Assembly: GCF_014118685.1 (NCBI RefSeq)
Contig: NZ_JACFAK010000003.1
Span: forward strand, 1 to 64,000
DNA: 64,000 bases
Source of the DNA: Flaviflexus huanghaiensis
GTDB lineage: Bacteria > Actinomycetota > Actinomycetes > Actinomycetales > Actinomycetaceae
Reading direction: 5' to 3'
The position numbers and the translations under genes are program-made. Under the pieces are notes generated by a model. That model did no database searches. It worked only from the letters and a program-made list of their open reading frames with translations, and had not been told where the DNA came from. Below are positions 1 through 7,275 of the stretch, piece by piece (within the stretch, counting starts at the first letter, position 1; every line of letters starts with the position of its first letter).

Positions 1-13
1 TAGCGTGGACCAT

Positions 14-75
14 GAAGGCCTCCTGGTATGTGAAGCGGTTTCTTAGACAGCTCCACTTCACAACAGGAGGCCTTC
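14..75. repeat. Imperfect hairpin, probable leader end of an IS481-type element
   Basis: Two inverted repeats are nested here. GAAGGCCTCCTG at 14-25 pairs with CAGGAGGCCTTC at 64-75, and TGTGAAG at 29-35 pairs with CTTCACA at 56-62. Together they form a long stem-loop. It lies just upstream of a palindrome and a transposase fragment of IS481 type, so I read it as the leader or end region of that insertion sequence. The link to the IS is inferred from position only. The true terminal inverted repeat may lie outside the window. Confidence 0.5.
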
Positions 76-190
76 GCCCTTCAACAGATCACACAGGATT
101 CCCATAACAACGTCCCTGGACATCACATCTAGGTGCACTCTCCAGGGACGTTGTTGCGTGAATCGCGTGTGATCTGTTGATGAGCGAAGG
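71..190. repeat. Nested palindrome (MITE-like) inside the IS remnant
   Basis: Three pairs of inverted arms share one centre. CCTTCGC at 71-77 pairs with GCGAAGG at 184-190. TCAACAGATCACAC at 81-94 pairs exactly with GTGTGATCTGTTGA at 167-180. AACAACGTCCCTGGA at 106-120 pairs exactly with TCCAGGGACGTTGTT at 141-155. The apex loop is 20 bases (121-140). Part of the unpaired stretch between the arms (GATTC) also matches. The element sits between the IS leader hairpin and an internal piece of transposase, so it occupies the place where the first part of the transposase would be expected. Its nature is unknown: a MITE-like insertion or a deletion scar are both possible. Confidence 0.6.
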
Positions 191-316
191 CTGCGACCGC
201 GATCGGGGTACTCACTCGCCCGGTCGCCTGGTTCGCTGACCGTGGCGTCACCGTCGAGAGAGTGCTTATAGATAATGGTTCCGCCTACCGATCACACGCC
301 TGGCGCGATGCGTGTC
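184..316 (+). pseudogene. IS481-family transposase, internal fragment
   Basis: One frame from 184 reads AKAATAIGVL, then PVAWFADRGVTVERVL, then IDNGSAYRSHAWRDAC, ending near 316. This matches the rve-type integrase core of IS481 transposases around the second catalytic Asp (the D of DNGSAY). A stop codon lies just upstream (181-183), and after WRDAC the frame no longer resembles a transposase. About 44 codons of a protein usually over 300 residues remain. The N-terminal helix-turn-helix part, the first Asp and the final Glu are all missing. It is a non-functional relic. Confidence 0.8.
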
Positions 317-406
317 GAGTTCTCACGACTGAGCGGCCCGGGTGTCCACCTCGGGGAGCTCAGTCATAAGATCGAGCAATCAGGAGAACGTCGAAGGGGG
401 CGCCCA

Positions 407-709
407 ATGGTGACCAGGGATGATGTCCGCGAGGCACGGTTGAGGGCGGCGCAGTCACATGCTGCGCTGCTCGGAGACAGAAGCGCGTGCGTCATGGCGA
501 AGAACGGGACGCCATTCCCTGCTGGCAAGTACTGGGAGGGCCAGACCGCCGCCCTCGGCGAGCTCTTGCGGGCGAGCGGCGATGACCTCACTGCCGAGGC
601 GAGCCGCCTGCGGGATGTTTGGGTCAGGCGCCCGGTCCCCGGCAACCCGAGGGAAGCGGAAAGCTACCGAGCGGGTGGTGTGGACGCGCTCGCATCTTTC
701 GCGGACTGA
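407..709 (+). CDS. Small hypothetical protein (100 aa)
   Basis: I do not recognise a named family. The ORF from ATG 407 encodes about 100 residues and is preceded by the purine-rich GAAGGGGG about 5-12 bases upstream. The product looks soluble and mostly helical, with a charged start (MVTRDDVREARLRAAQSHAA), a central KNGTPFPAGKYWEG segment and an Arg/Pro-rich C-terminus. An in-frame extension back to 275 runs through the IS relic and is unlikely to be the real start. The gene follows an insertion-sequence remnant and converges on the tocopherol-cyclase-like gene with 13 bases between stops. An origin in mobile DNA is possible but inferred from position only. Confidence 0.5.
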   Translation: MVTRDDVREARLRAAQSHAALLGDRSACVMAKNGTPFPAGKYWEGQTAALGELLRASGDDLTAEASRLRDVWVRRPVPGNPREAESYRAGGVDALASFAD

Positions 710-722
710 TGTCGACGCGTAC

Positions 723-1766
723 TCACGGATTCGTTCCCGCGGGTGGGGCGTCGGTGCGCTCGAGGTTGAGCCCGCGGCGACGTAGCTCGTCTCGCGCGCG
801 ATCGAGCCCGCCATGCTCGAGAGCAGCAAGCGTCGTCCTTCCCGACCAGATGTGAGAGCCGAACCGGTGGACCGTAATCTCGAGGTCCCCAACAAGATGT
901 TCGAGATCGCCAGCGGTGTTTCGGTGTTCGCTCGGTAGCGGAACTGGTAGGACGAACGCCTGGTCGAGCGGCGCTGACGCATTGACCTCGACCCGCCACC
1001 CGTAGCCACGGCCGGACAGGTGCCAGGATTCGTCGGTTGTTGTTGTGACGACGGGGCTGATGATGGGGTTGCCGAGCCTCAATACCGGCCCGCCCGGGAG
1101 CCTGACGACGAGCGCGGTCACTTCGGTTTTCAGGGGCCCGCTCGTGACGATCCCGCCCGCAAAGGCGACACACGCATCGGGTTCCTCGAAGCCCTGGGCC
1201 TGGCCCCACCACCACGCCTCGGGGAAGCCCTCCCTGCCCCAATTCTTTTCTCCGTACACCTGAGCATTCTCAAATTCCCAGGTCTCGTCCCCGAGAACGG
1301 CCGTGCCGCTCGCTTTACCTCCGAGCATCCACGGATGCCAGTACTGATTGAGCGCGGGAACCATGTGGAAGATGCTCGAACCGCCCAGCCCCGCATGCGG
1401 CCAGTCGGCTCTGTCATCGACCCGAAGTTCAAGCCGCGCATCGTCCCCAAGGTCGACGGTGAGTCGGTTTCGATTGCCGTTAAAGGCTGGAGCTACTGTG
1501 CTCCCTCCCCTGACGCCGAGTCGCGAGCGGTGGGCCCATGCTCCCTCAATGGCAGTGGTACGAAGAAACCCGTTCGGCCACGACGCCAGCCCGATGGTGG
1601 CCCACGGGCCCTTCGGGCCCTGGTTGACGCCGCAGAGAGCGATGATAACGCGCCCGGTGTCCGGTTCTGTTATGCGCCAGAAGAAGCCCTCCATAGCCAC
1701 TCCGCGGTGCGCGGCCAACATGTTGCCAAAGGGCAGATCTGCCCCGGTTGATCTGTATCGGTTCAT
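723..1766 (-). CDS. Tocopherol cyclase family protein (347 aa)
   Basis: The sequence matches bacterial members of the tocopherol cyclase-like family (VTE1-related beta-barrel). It has an N-terminal RSTGADLPFG segment, MEGFFWRITEPDTG, a Trp-rich core (NQYWHPWMLGG, GEKNWGREGFPEAWWWGQAQ) and C-terminal beta strands. Plant VTE1 cyclises the chromanol ring of vitamin E, but no prenylquinone or tocopherol genes are visible here. The bacterial protein may act on another hydrophobic substrate; related actinobacterial proteins have no assigned reaction that I know of. I chose ATG 1766 because TGGGGA precedes it. ATG 1775 is in frame but has no ribosome-binding site. The gene is monocistronic, downstream of the RidA terminator. 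Confidence 0.75.
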   Translation of the reverse strand: MNRYRSTGADLPFGNMLAAHRGVAMEGFFWRITEPDTGRVIIALCGVNQGPKGPWATIGLASWPNGFLRTTAIEGAWAHRSRLGVRGGSTVAPAFNGNRNRLTVDLGDDARLELRVDDRADWPHAGLGGSSIFHMVPALNQYWHPWMLGGKASGTAVLGDETWEFENAQVYGEKNWGREGFPEAWWWGQAQGFEEPDACVAFAGGIVTSGPLKTEVTALVVRLPGGPVLRLGNPIISPVVTTTTDESWHLSGRGYGWRVEVNASAPLDQAFVLPVPLPSEHRNTAGDLEHLVGDLEITVHRFGSHIWSGRTTLAALEHGGLDRARDELRRRGLNLERTDAPPAGTNP

Positions 1767-1842
1767 GATCCCCATGCGTTAGTGAAACACACTCGAAGCG
1801 AATGGCGATAGGCGTGGGGCTGGCGGGATGTTCGCTAGACGC

Positions 1843-1874
1843 GTCTGTGCCCGCCACCGGGGGCGGGCACAGAC
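1843..1874 (-). terminator. Terminator hairpin after the RidA fusion gene
   Basis: GTCTGTGCCCGCC at 1843-1855 pairs perfectly with GGCGGGCACAGAC at 1862-1874 around a 6-base loop. It begins 17 bases past the stop of the triple RidA gene. There is no clear U-tract, as is common for hairpin terminators in high-GC actinobacteria. Confidence 0.75.
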
Positions 1875-1890
1875 ATGAGGGAGTGAAGAA

Positions 1891-3162
1891 TCAGATCCTC
1901 GGCGGTGTGCCTTCGGCGTTCGAGACGATGGCATCCATCTGCACCCGGGCACCGCCCGGCAGGGCAGAGACACCGACGGTGCGACGGGCGGGAGTCCCGC
2001 CGGGGAAGTAGCGGCCGTACACCTCGTCGACGGAATCGATGTCAGCCAGGTCCGTGAGGAAGAGGTTGACCTTGACGATGTCCTCCATCGAGTGGTCGAT
2101 GGACTCGACGATAGCTTTCATGCTCGCAAGGCAACGGTCGGCCTGCTCGGCGACGCCACCCTCGACCAGATCGCCGGTGGCGGGGTCGAGGGGGAGGAGG
2201 GCGGAGAGGTTGTTGTAGTGCGAGAAGGCCACAGTCTGGGTCGACAGCGGGTTCTTCGGGGCGTCGTCGGTGTTGCGCGCCCAGATCACGATGCCGTGGC
2301 GATCTTCGACCTCCTGTGGGGGAGTGCCGTCGCCGTGCGAGACGACTGCCTCAACCTGGACGAGGGCACCCATGGGCAGTGCGGCCTCGACGACGGTACG
2401 TGCGGGAACGTAGCCGACCGAGCGGGCAATCGCGGAATCGGGGAAGAAGGTCGAGTAAACCTCGTCGAATGCGTCGAGCTCAGACAGATCTGAAAGGAAG
2501 ACGGTGACCTTGACGATGTCATCGAACGGCACGTCGATACCTTCGAGAACGGCCTTGACGTTCGCCAGGCACTGCGCGGCCTGCTCCTTGAGTCCACCCG
2601 CGACGAGTTCGCCGGATGCTGGGTCGACAGGAAGCTGGGCGGAAAGATGGTTATAGTGCGAGAACGCCACCGTCTGCGTCGATAGTGCGTTGACGGGCGC
2701 GTGCGCGGAATTGTTCGTGACCTTGACGAGATCACCTGCTTGAGGCGCGTTCGGGATGGTTCCCTCGCCGTTAGAGATCACTGCCTCGACCTGGATGAGC
2801 GCGCCCATCGGGAGCGCAGCGACGCCCACCGTCGTGCGGGCCGGGACATAATCCGTGAAGAAGGTCGTGTAGACGTCATTGACGGTGCCGAGATCGGCGA
2901 CGTCCGTGAGGAAGACGCTGAGCCGGACGACATCGTCCATCGTGTGGCCGATGCTCTCGACCACTGCCTTGATGTTGTTCAGGCACTGTCTGGCCTGCTC
3001 CGCGACGCCGCCGTCGACCAGTTCGCCGGTGGCGGGGTCAATCGGGAGCTGGGCGGAAAGGTTGTTGTAGTGGGAGAAGGCCACGGTCTGAGAGAAGCTG
3101 CCGCTCTGCGGGGCGTTCTCACTGTTCCTGGCCAGTACTTCGTTGTATCCGGTCATGCTCAC
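1891..3162 (-). CDS. Triple-domain RidA (YjgF/YER057c/UK114) fusion protein
   Basis: Three tandem RidA domains lie in one 423-residue chain: about residues 10-137, 150-280 and 295-420. Each repeats a QTVAFSHYNNLSAQLP-like strand, a DPATGELV turn, and a PAR...ALPMGALVQVEAV end. The conserved RidA Arg is R109, R255 and R393. The conserved Glu near the C-terminus is E126 and E271, but D410 in the third domain. Domain 2 carries a short insertion (SAIARSVG) before its PAR motif. Single-domain RidA enzymes hydrolyse reactive enamine/imine intermediates as trimers, so this fusion could form a pseudo-trimer alone. It lies downstream of a sugar-acid cassette but is separated from it by a terminator. 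Start is GTG 3162 or ATG 3156. Confidence 0.85.
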   Translation of the reverse strand: MSMTGYNEVLARNSENAPQSGSFSQTVAFSHYNNLSAQLPIDPATGELVDGGVAEQARQCLNNIKAVVESIGHTMDDVVRLSVFLTDVADLGTVNDVYTTFFTDYVPARTTVGVAALPMGALIQVEAVISNGEGTIPNAPQAGDLVKVTNNSAHAPVNALSTQTVAFSHYNHLSAQLPVDPASGELVAGGLKEQAAQCLANVKAVLEGIDVPFDDIVKVTVFLSDLSELDAFDEVYSTFFPDSAIARSVGYVPARTVVEAALPMGALVQVEAVVSHGDGTPPQEVEDRHGIVIWARNTDDAPKNPLSTQTVAFSHYNNLSALLPLDPATGDLVEGGVAEQADRCLASMKAIVESIDHSMEDIVKVNLFLTDLADIDSVDEVYGRYFPGGTPARRTVGVSALPGGARVQMDAIVSNAEGTPPRI

Positions 3163-3253
3163 TGTTTCTCTTATGGGCCGTGTGAGGCCTGGCTGGTGAA
3201 AGACGAATGATCGACCTCATCCACCCCCGTGGCGCATCAGTGTGCCCGGTGAT

Positions 3254-3268
3254 GGAAGCCGACGTCAG
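3254..3268. promoter_or_regulatory. Shared 15-base word, copy 1 (upstream of RidA gene)
   Basis: GGAAGCCGACGTCAG occurs here and again, exactly and in the same orientation, at 7261-7275 upstream of the sugar-acid kinase gene. It contains the palindromic core GACGTC. In RidA orientation it lies about 92-106 bases before the start codon. A common regulator binding site is inferred. Confidence 0.4.
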
Positions 3269-3417
3269 CAAGAATACAGTCGCTCAGTGAGAAAAGTAGT
3301 ACGTACGTCCTAAATGCTCGGTTGGTTTGGCAAAAGTCCTGTTGAGAGGCGCAAAGTCGTGTCTCGTCCTGGGGCCGCCGACGTGATGGCACGCGCGAAC
3401 CGGTGAGCGGCGCGGGA

Positions 3418-3450
3418 CGATGGGGCCGTGCAGTACGCACGGCCCCATCG
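3418..3450 (-). terminator. Terminator hairpin after the GntP permease gene
   Basis: CGATGGGGCCGTGC at 3418-3431 pairs perfectly with GCACGGCCCCATCG at 3437-3450 around AGTAC. It starts immediately after the permease stop codon, so most transcription of the cassette should end before the RidA gene, which probably has its own promoter in 3163-3417. Confidence 0.8.
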
Positions 3451-3451
3451 G

Positions 3452-4819
3452 TCAGGACACGAGCGTGAAGACGCCCCAGGTGATGAGGAAGCCGGCGACG
3501 CCGAAGATCGTCGACAGCACTGTCCACGTCTTCAGACCGTCCTTGACAGTCAGGCCGAGGTACTTCGTGACGATCCAGAAGCCGGAATCATTGATGTGTG
3601 ACAGTCCGAGACCGCCGAAGCAGATCGCGAGCGTGACGAGCGTCGTCTGGGTCGAGCTGTAGCCGGCATCAAGAATGGGCTGGGACATGAGCCCGGCCGA
3701 CGTGAGGATGGCAACCGTTGCCGACCCCTGGGACGCGCGTAGAGCGGCGGAGATGAGGAAGCCCGCGAGGATGATCGGCATGTTCATCTCAATGAGCGTC
3801 TCTGAGAGAGCGGCGCCGATGCCAGAGGTGACGAGCACATTTGCGAACACGCCGCCCGCCCCCGTGACGAACACGATGATGGCAACGTCCGGCAGAGCCG
3901 AGTCGAGGACGCTGCCTCGCCTTTCCAGCGACCAGCCCTGGTTATGGCCGACAACGAGATAAGCGACGATGACGGCTGTGAGCAGTGCGACGGGTGCAGC
4001 ACCGACGAGACCTGCGATATCACGGATGCGGGAGCCTTCTTCGAGCGTCATGTTGCCGACGGTTCCGATCATGATCTGCAGAATCGGAAGCAGAATGAGG
4101 GCGAGGACGGTCGGTGCGTTCAGGCGGCTCTTGATCGCCACCGTGCCACCTTCAGGCGTGATCTCGGAAGACCGCGTCGCCGGAGATTTCAGCAGGGTGA
4201 CGCCATCGGGCCTGAACAGCCGCAGTTTGGCGGCGAAGTACCCAATAACAGCTGTGGCGATGCAGATCGGCAACCCCCAGAGCAGCATCATGCCGTTGTC
4301 GGCTCCCACGATGCCGGCTGCGGCGACTGGGCCCGGGTGGGGCGGCAGTGCAACGTGGACGGTCAGAAGGGCACCGGCGACAGGGAGGCCGATTGTCAGG
4401 GGATGAACCTTCGCCGCCCGCGCAAAGCCGAAGACGATGGGCGCGAGGATGATGAAGCCGACGTCGAAGAAGACAGGGATGCCGAGGACGAACGCTGCCG
4501 CAGTGACGGCCGCGACGACCCTCTTTGGCCCCAGCCCTTTCGAGAACCGCTCAGCCAGCGCATCGGCGCCGCCCGAGACCTCGATGAGGCGGCCGAGCAT
4601 GGCACCGAGCCCGACGACGATCATGACGCTGGAAAGCGTGTTGCCCATGCCTGTCGTCATCGTGGGAACGACGTCCGCAGCAGGGATGCCGGTCGCCAGT
4701 GCGGTGCCGAAAGCGACGAGGAGCAGTGCGACGAATGCCGACATCTTGATGCGGATGACGAGCAAGAGCAGGACAATGATCGCACCGAGTGCGATTCCGA
4801 GGAGTGTTCCAGTGCCCAT
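3452..4819 (-). CDS. GntP-family gluconate/sugar-acid permease (455 aa)
   Basis: This is a polytopic inner-membrane proton symporter of the GntP family. The length is typical, with about 12-14 hydrophobic segments. Family-like motifs include GIPVFFDVGFIILAPI, a VHVALPPHPGPVAAA loop, LRASQGSATVA and GLGLSHINDSGFW. GntP proteins import gluconate or related hydroxy acids; next to a four-carbon acid kinase and a beta-hydroxyacid dehydrogenase, threonate, erythronate or a related acid is the likely cargo (inferred). AGGAGG lies inside the end of the preceding gene, and only 2 bases separate that stop from ATG 4819, so the genes are co-translated. A strong hairpin follows the stop. Confidence 0.88.
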   Translation of the reverse strand: MGTGTLLGIALGAIIVLLLLVIRIKMSAFVALLLVAFGTALATGIPAADVVPTMTTGMGNTLSSVMIVVGLGAMLGRLIEVSGGADALAERFSKGLGPKRVVAAVTAAAFVLGIPVFFDVGFIILAPIVFGFARAAKVHPLTIGLPVAGALLTVHVALPPHPGPVAAAGIVGADNGMMLLWGLPICIATAVIGYFAAKLRLFRPDGVTLLKSPATRSSEITPEGGTVAIKSRLNAPTVLALILLPILQIMIGTVGNMTLEEGSRIRDIAGLVGAAPVALLTAVIVAYLVVGHNQGWSLERRGSVLDSALPDVAIIVFVTGAGGVFANVLVTSGIGAALSETLIEMNMPIILAGFLISAALRASQGSATVAILTSAGLMSQPILDAGYSSTQTTLVTLAICFGGLGLSHINDSGFWIVTKYLGLTVKDGLKTWTVLSTIFGVAGFLITWGVFTLVS

Positions 4820-4821
4820 GA

Positions 4822-5703
4822 TCAGCCCCTCCTGGGTGTGACGACGTTGATGATGGAGGAATCGTCCATGGCGCCCTGGCCGCGGCTCATTCCCTGCAGG
4901 TAGAGTTGCTCAGCTGCCGCCGCGACAGGTACGGCCATCCCCACCGACTTGGCTGCGGACGTGACGATGTCCATGTCTTTGACGAAGATGTCGATTCGAG
5001 ACTTCACCTCGGCTTCCTCGCCGTCGTATGCCTGGATGGCGCGTGGTCCGCGATCGCCGAGCATGAAAGAGGAGGCGGCACCAGACATGAGCGCGTCAAG
5101 CGCAGTCGTCTGGTCCAGGCCCAGCTCACCGGCGAGAGCCAGTGCCTCCGCGGCCGCCGCGATGTGGACGCCGCAGAGCAGCTGATTGACGGTCTTCATG
5201 CACTGTCCCTTGCCTGGTGCCTCACCGACCCAGACGAGATTTGACGCCATGGCTTCGAGGACCGGCCTGCAGTGCTCGTAGACGTCGGGATAGGCCCCGA
5301 CCGTCACGAGGAGGTCGCCCTTTCCGGCGCGGGCTGGCCCGCCTGAGACGGGGGCGTCGGCCAAGCCGATGCTGTCCCTCCGCAGGCGGGAGGCGACTGT
5401 CTCGACAGCCTCGATCCCGACCGTGGACGTGAGAATGATTGCGGATCCGCGAGGCATGACGGTGGCAATGCCGTCAATGCCGTAGAGCAGCTCCTCGAGT
5501 TGTTCCTTGTTGCGGACGGCGACGAGGGCGATGTCGGCGCCATCGGCCGCTGCCCTCGCGGTCGGCTTGCAGGTGATGCCGGCCTCACGCGCGAGCTCCA
5601 CGCGTGCGTCAGCGATGTCGAATCCGGTGACGGTGAATGACTCTTTGAGCCAGCGGGCCATCTCAAGGCCCATCGCTCCGAGTCCAAGAACTGCGATGTT
5701 CAT
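4822..5703 (-). CDS. NAD(P)-dependent beta-hydroxyacid dehydrogenase (LtnD/GarR-like, 293 aa)
   Basis: A Rossmann fold starts at residue 3 with GLGAMG (7-12). The substrate loop reads DAPVSGGPARAGKGD (117-130), and the catalytic Lys is K170 in GKGQCMKTVNQ, followed by N173. Length and order fit the 3-hydroxyisobutyrate/tartronate-semialdehyde reductase superfamily. Members paired with DUF1537 kinases, such as L-threonate 2-dehydrogenase LtnD, oxidise C2 of four-carbon acids. The flanking kinase and GntP permease support that role, but specificity cannot be read from the sequence. It begins 26 bases after the kinase stop, with GAAGGA before ATG 5703. A tartronate semialdehyde reductase role is the main alternative. 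Confidence 0.8.
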   Translation of the reverse strand: MNIAVLGLGAMGLEMARWLKESFTVTGFDIADARVELAREAGITCKPTARAAADGADIALVAVRNKEQLEELLYGIDGIATVMPRGSAIILTSTVGIEAVETVASRLRRDSIGLADAPVSGGPARAGKGDLLVTVGAYPDVYEHCRPVLEAMASNLVWVGEAPGKGQCMKTVNQLLCGVHIAAAAEALALAGELGLDQTTALDALMSGAASSFMLGDRGPRAIQAYDGEEAEVKSRIDIFVKDMDIVTSAAKSVGMAVPVAAAAEQLYLQGMSRGQGAMDDSSIINVVTPRRG

Positions 5704-5729
5704 GGTGTGTCCTTCTGTGATGTGTGTGG

Positions 5730-7160
5730 TTACGCCTGGGAAAGCTTGTTGACGACGAGTGCGAGTGAGTCGGTGCTACCGACGTTGCCCGCGAACACGA
5801 CGTAGGGGATGCCGGCGCCGGGGCCGTCCTCACCGGACCAAAGCGAGACGATGCCAGGCAACATAGGGCCGATGACCTGCGCGTGGCGGATGCCCATGCC
5901 GTTGGTGGCAACGTCCGAAGACGTGATGCCTCCCTTGGCGATGATGAAACGCGGCGGATTGGCTGCGAGGACACGCTGCACCACCTCGACGACGGCGGCG
6001 GAAACTCGGCGGGATATATCCAGGGATTCGTCGCCATCAGCGCCCGTGACCAACGTTCGTGATGTGCGGACGACAACGTTGCTGGCGTTGAGTTCGGTTG
6101 CTGCGCGTTCGGCTACCTCGGTGACGTGGTCGTCGCGTAGCGTCGGGTCGATAATCTTGGCGACATCGATCTCAAACTCGACGGGCGCCTCGACCTGGCG
6201 GAGATGATCCAGCTGGCGGGTGGTGAGGTCGACGTGGCTCCCGATCACGACGAGTCCTCCCGTGGCGACGTCGCCCTTCGCACGCGAGGCACGGATCTCC
6301 TCGACGGTGAGCGGCGGGTGGACCTCTTGGCCGATGCGAGCCCGAAGGAAAGGCGGCCCGACGCGGTAGATGAATGTCGATCCTGCGGTCTCTGCATCGA
6401 TGAGGGCGAGCGAGAGAAGCCTCAGATCATCCTCTTCGACGATGTCGACCGCAATGACTCGCGAATCCTTGGCAGAGCGGAGCAGAGCGACTGACGCCTC
6501 GCGGTCTGTGCGCAGCGTCGTGAGGTCGAGAACGAGGACATCATCAGCCGAGATCTTCCCGTCGCTCTTCTCCTCCACCCATCCGGGTAGCGAGGACGAG
6601 GAATAGCCGAAGGTCGCGTCACGCGCGAACTCCGATGTCCCGACAGGCACGAACCCTGCATCCCGAGACCCGGCGTAGTGCACGCCGCCGATCGTTATCC
6701 GGCCAGCGTCTCCGAATGCGGGAACGACAACGATGCCGTCGACGGCGGTGCCTGACGCTGCGAGCACCTCGTCGGCGATCGTCAGCGGCTCCAGCGGGAA
6801 GTGCCCGCGAAGAGTCGAATCGGAGCGGGAGACGAACGCGACCCGCGCTCCCTCCGCCGCCTCCGTCGCGGCGGCGACAACCTCGCGATTGACGCGCTCC
6901 GCGTCACCGGGCGACAGTGAGCGTGAATTCGTCATGACATAGACTGCGGGCTTGCCGGTGGCGAACGCCCAGCGGAAGTCATCCGCTTCCCACGCGGTGA
7001 GAACTGGCAGGTCAGCCACCGACTGGGTGCCCGTGGGGTCGTCGTCGAGGACAACGTACAGGGTGTCGTCGCCAGCAGCCTCTCGGGCCGCCAGGACAGC
7101 ATCAGCAGAGACACGAACGGGGTCCGGTCGCCCCTCCAATAATTGAGAAAATGATCTCAT
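5730..7160 (-). CDS. Four-carbon acid sugar kinase (OtnK/DtnK-like, DUF1537, 476 aa)
   Basis: Both halves of the family are present. The N-terminal half has DDDPTGTQ near residues 39-46 and the substrate motif SRSDSTLRGHFPLE. The C-terminal nucleotide-binding half has KGGITSSDVA and a final PYVVFAGNVGSTDSL. Known relatives phosphorylate 3-oxo-tetronates or D-threonate/erythronate at O4. I chose ATG 7160 because AAAGGAG (7166-7172) sits 5 bases before it; the in-frame GTG at 7166 overlaps that site. It is the first gene of the cassette kinase-dehydrogenase-permease. An operator-like palindrome lies just upstream of the ribosome-binding site. No OtnC-type aldolase/decarboxylase or OtnI-type isomerase is in the window. 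Confidence 0.85.
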   Translation of the reverse strand: MRSFSQLLEGRPDPVRVSADAVLAAREAAGDDTLYVVLDDDPTGTQSVADLPVLTAWEADDFRWAFATGKPAVYVMTNSRSLSPGDAERVNREVVAAATEAAEGARVAFVSRSDSTLRGHFPLEPLTIADEVLAASGTAVDGIVVVPAFGDAGRITIGGVHYAGSRDAGFVPVGTSEFARDATFGYSSSSLPGWVEEKSDGKISADDVLVLDLTTLRTDREASVALLRSAKDSRVIAVDIVEEDDLRLLSLALIDAETAGSTFIYRVGPPFLRARIGQEVHPPLTVEEIRASRAKGDVATGGLVVIGSHVDLTTRQLDHLRQVEAPVEFEIDVAKIIDPTLRDDHVTEVAERAATELNASNVVVRTSRTLVTGADGDESLDISRRVSAAVVEVVQRVLAANPPRFIIAKGGITSSDVATNGMGIRHAQVIGPMLPGIVSLWSGEDGPGAGIPYVVFAGNVGSTDSLALVVNKLSQA

Positions 7161-7180
7161 CTTCACTCCTTTGTGAACCC

Positions 7181-7195
7181 AGACCTCTGAGGTCT
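7181..7195. promoter_or_regulatory. Operator-like palindrome before the sugar-acid kinase
   Basis: AGACCTC-T-GAGGTCT is a perfect 7-base inverted repeat with a 1-base centre. It lies 8 bases upstream of the AAAGGAG ribosome-binding site, so a bound protein would sit at or just after the transcription start. The symmetry and size fit a dimeric GntR- or DeoR-type repressor, but the regulator is not in the window. Confidence 0.5.
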
Positions 7196-7260
7196 TACGT
7201 CATGGTAAGGGCAAGAGAAGGAGAAGGCAACACGAGTCCGAAAATTGGTATAACCGCTGA

Positions 7261-7275
7261 GGAAGCCGACGTCAG
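7261..7275. promoter_or_regulatory. Shared 15-base word, copy 2 (upstream of sugar-acid kinase)
   Basis: GGAAGCCGACGTCAG is identical to 3254-3268. On the minus strand it lies immediately upstream of a TATACC hexamer (7248-7253), at roughly the -35 position of a possible kinase promoter. The GACGTC core is palindromic. Confidence 0.4.
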
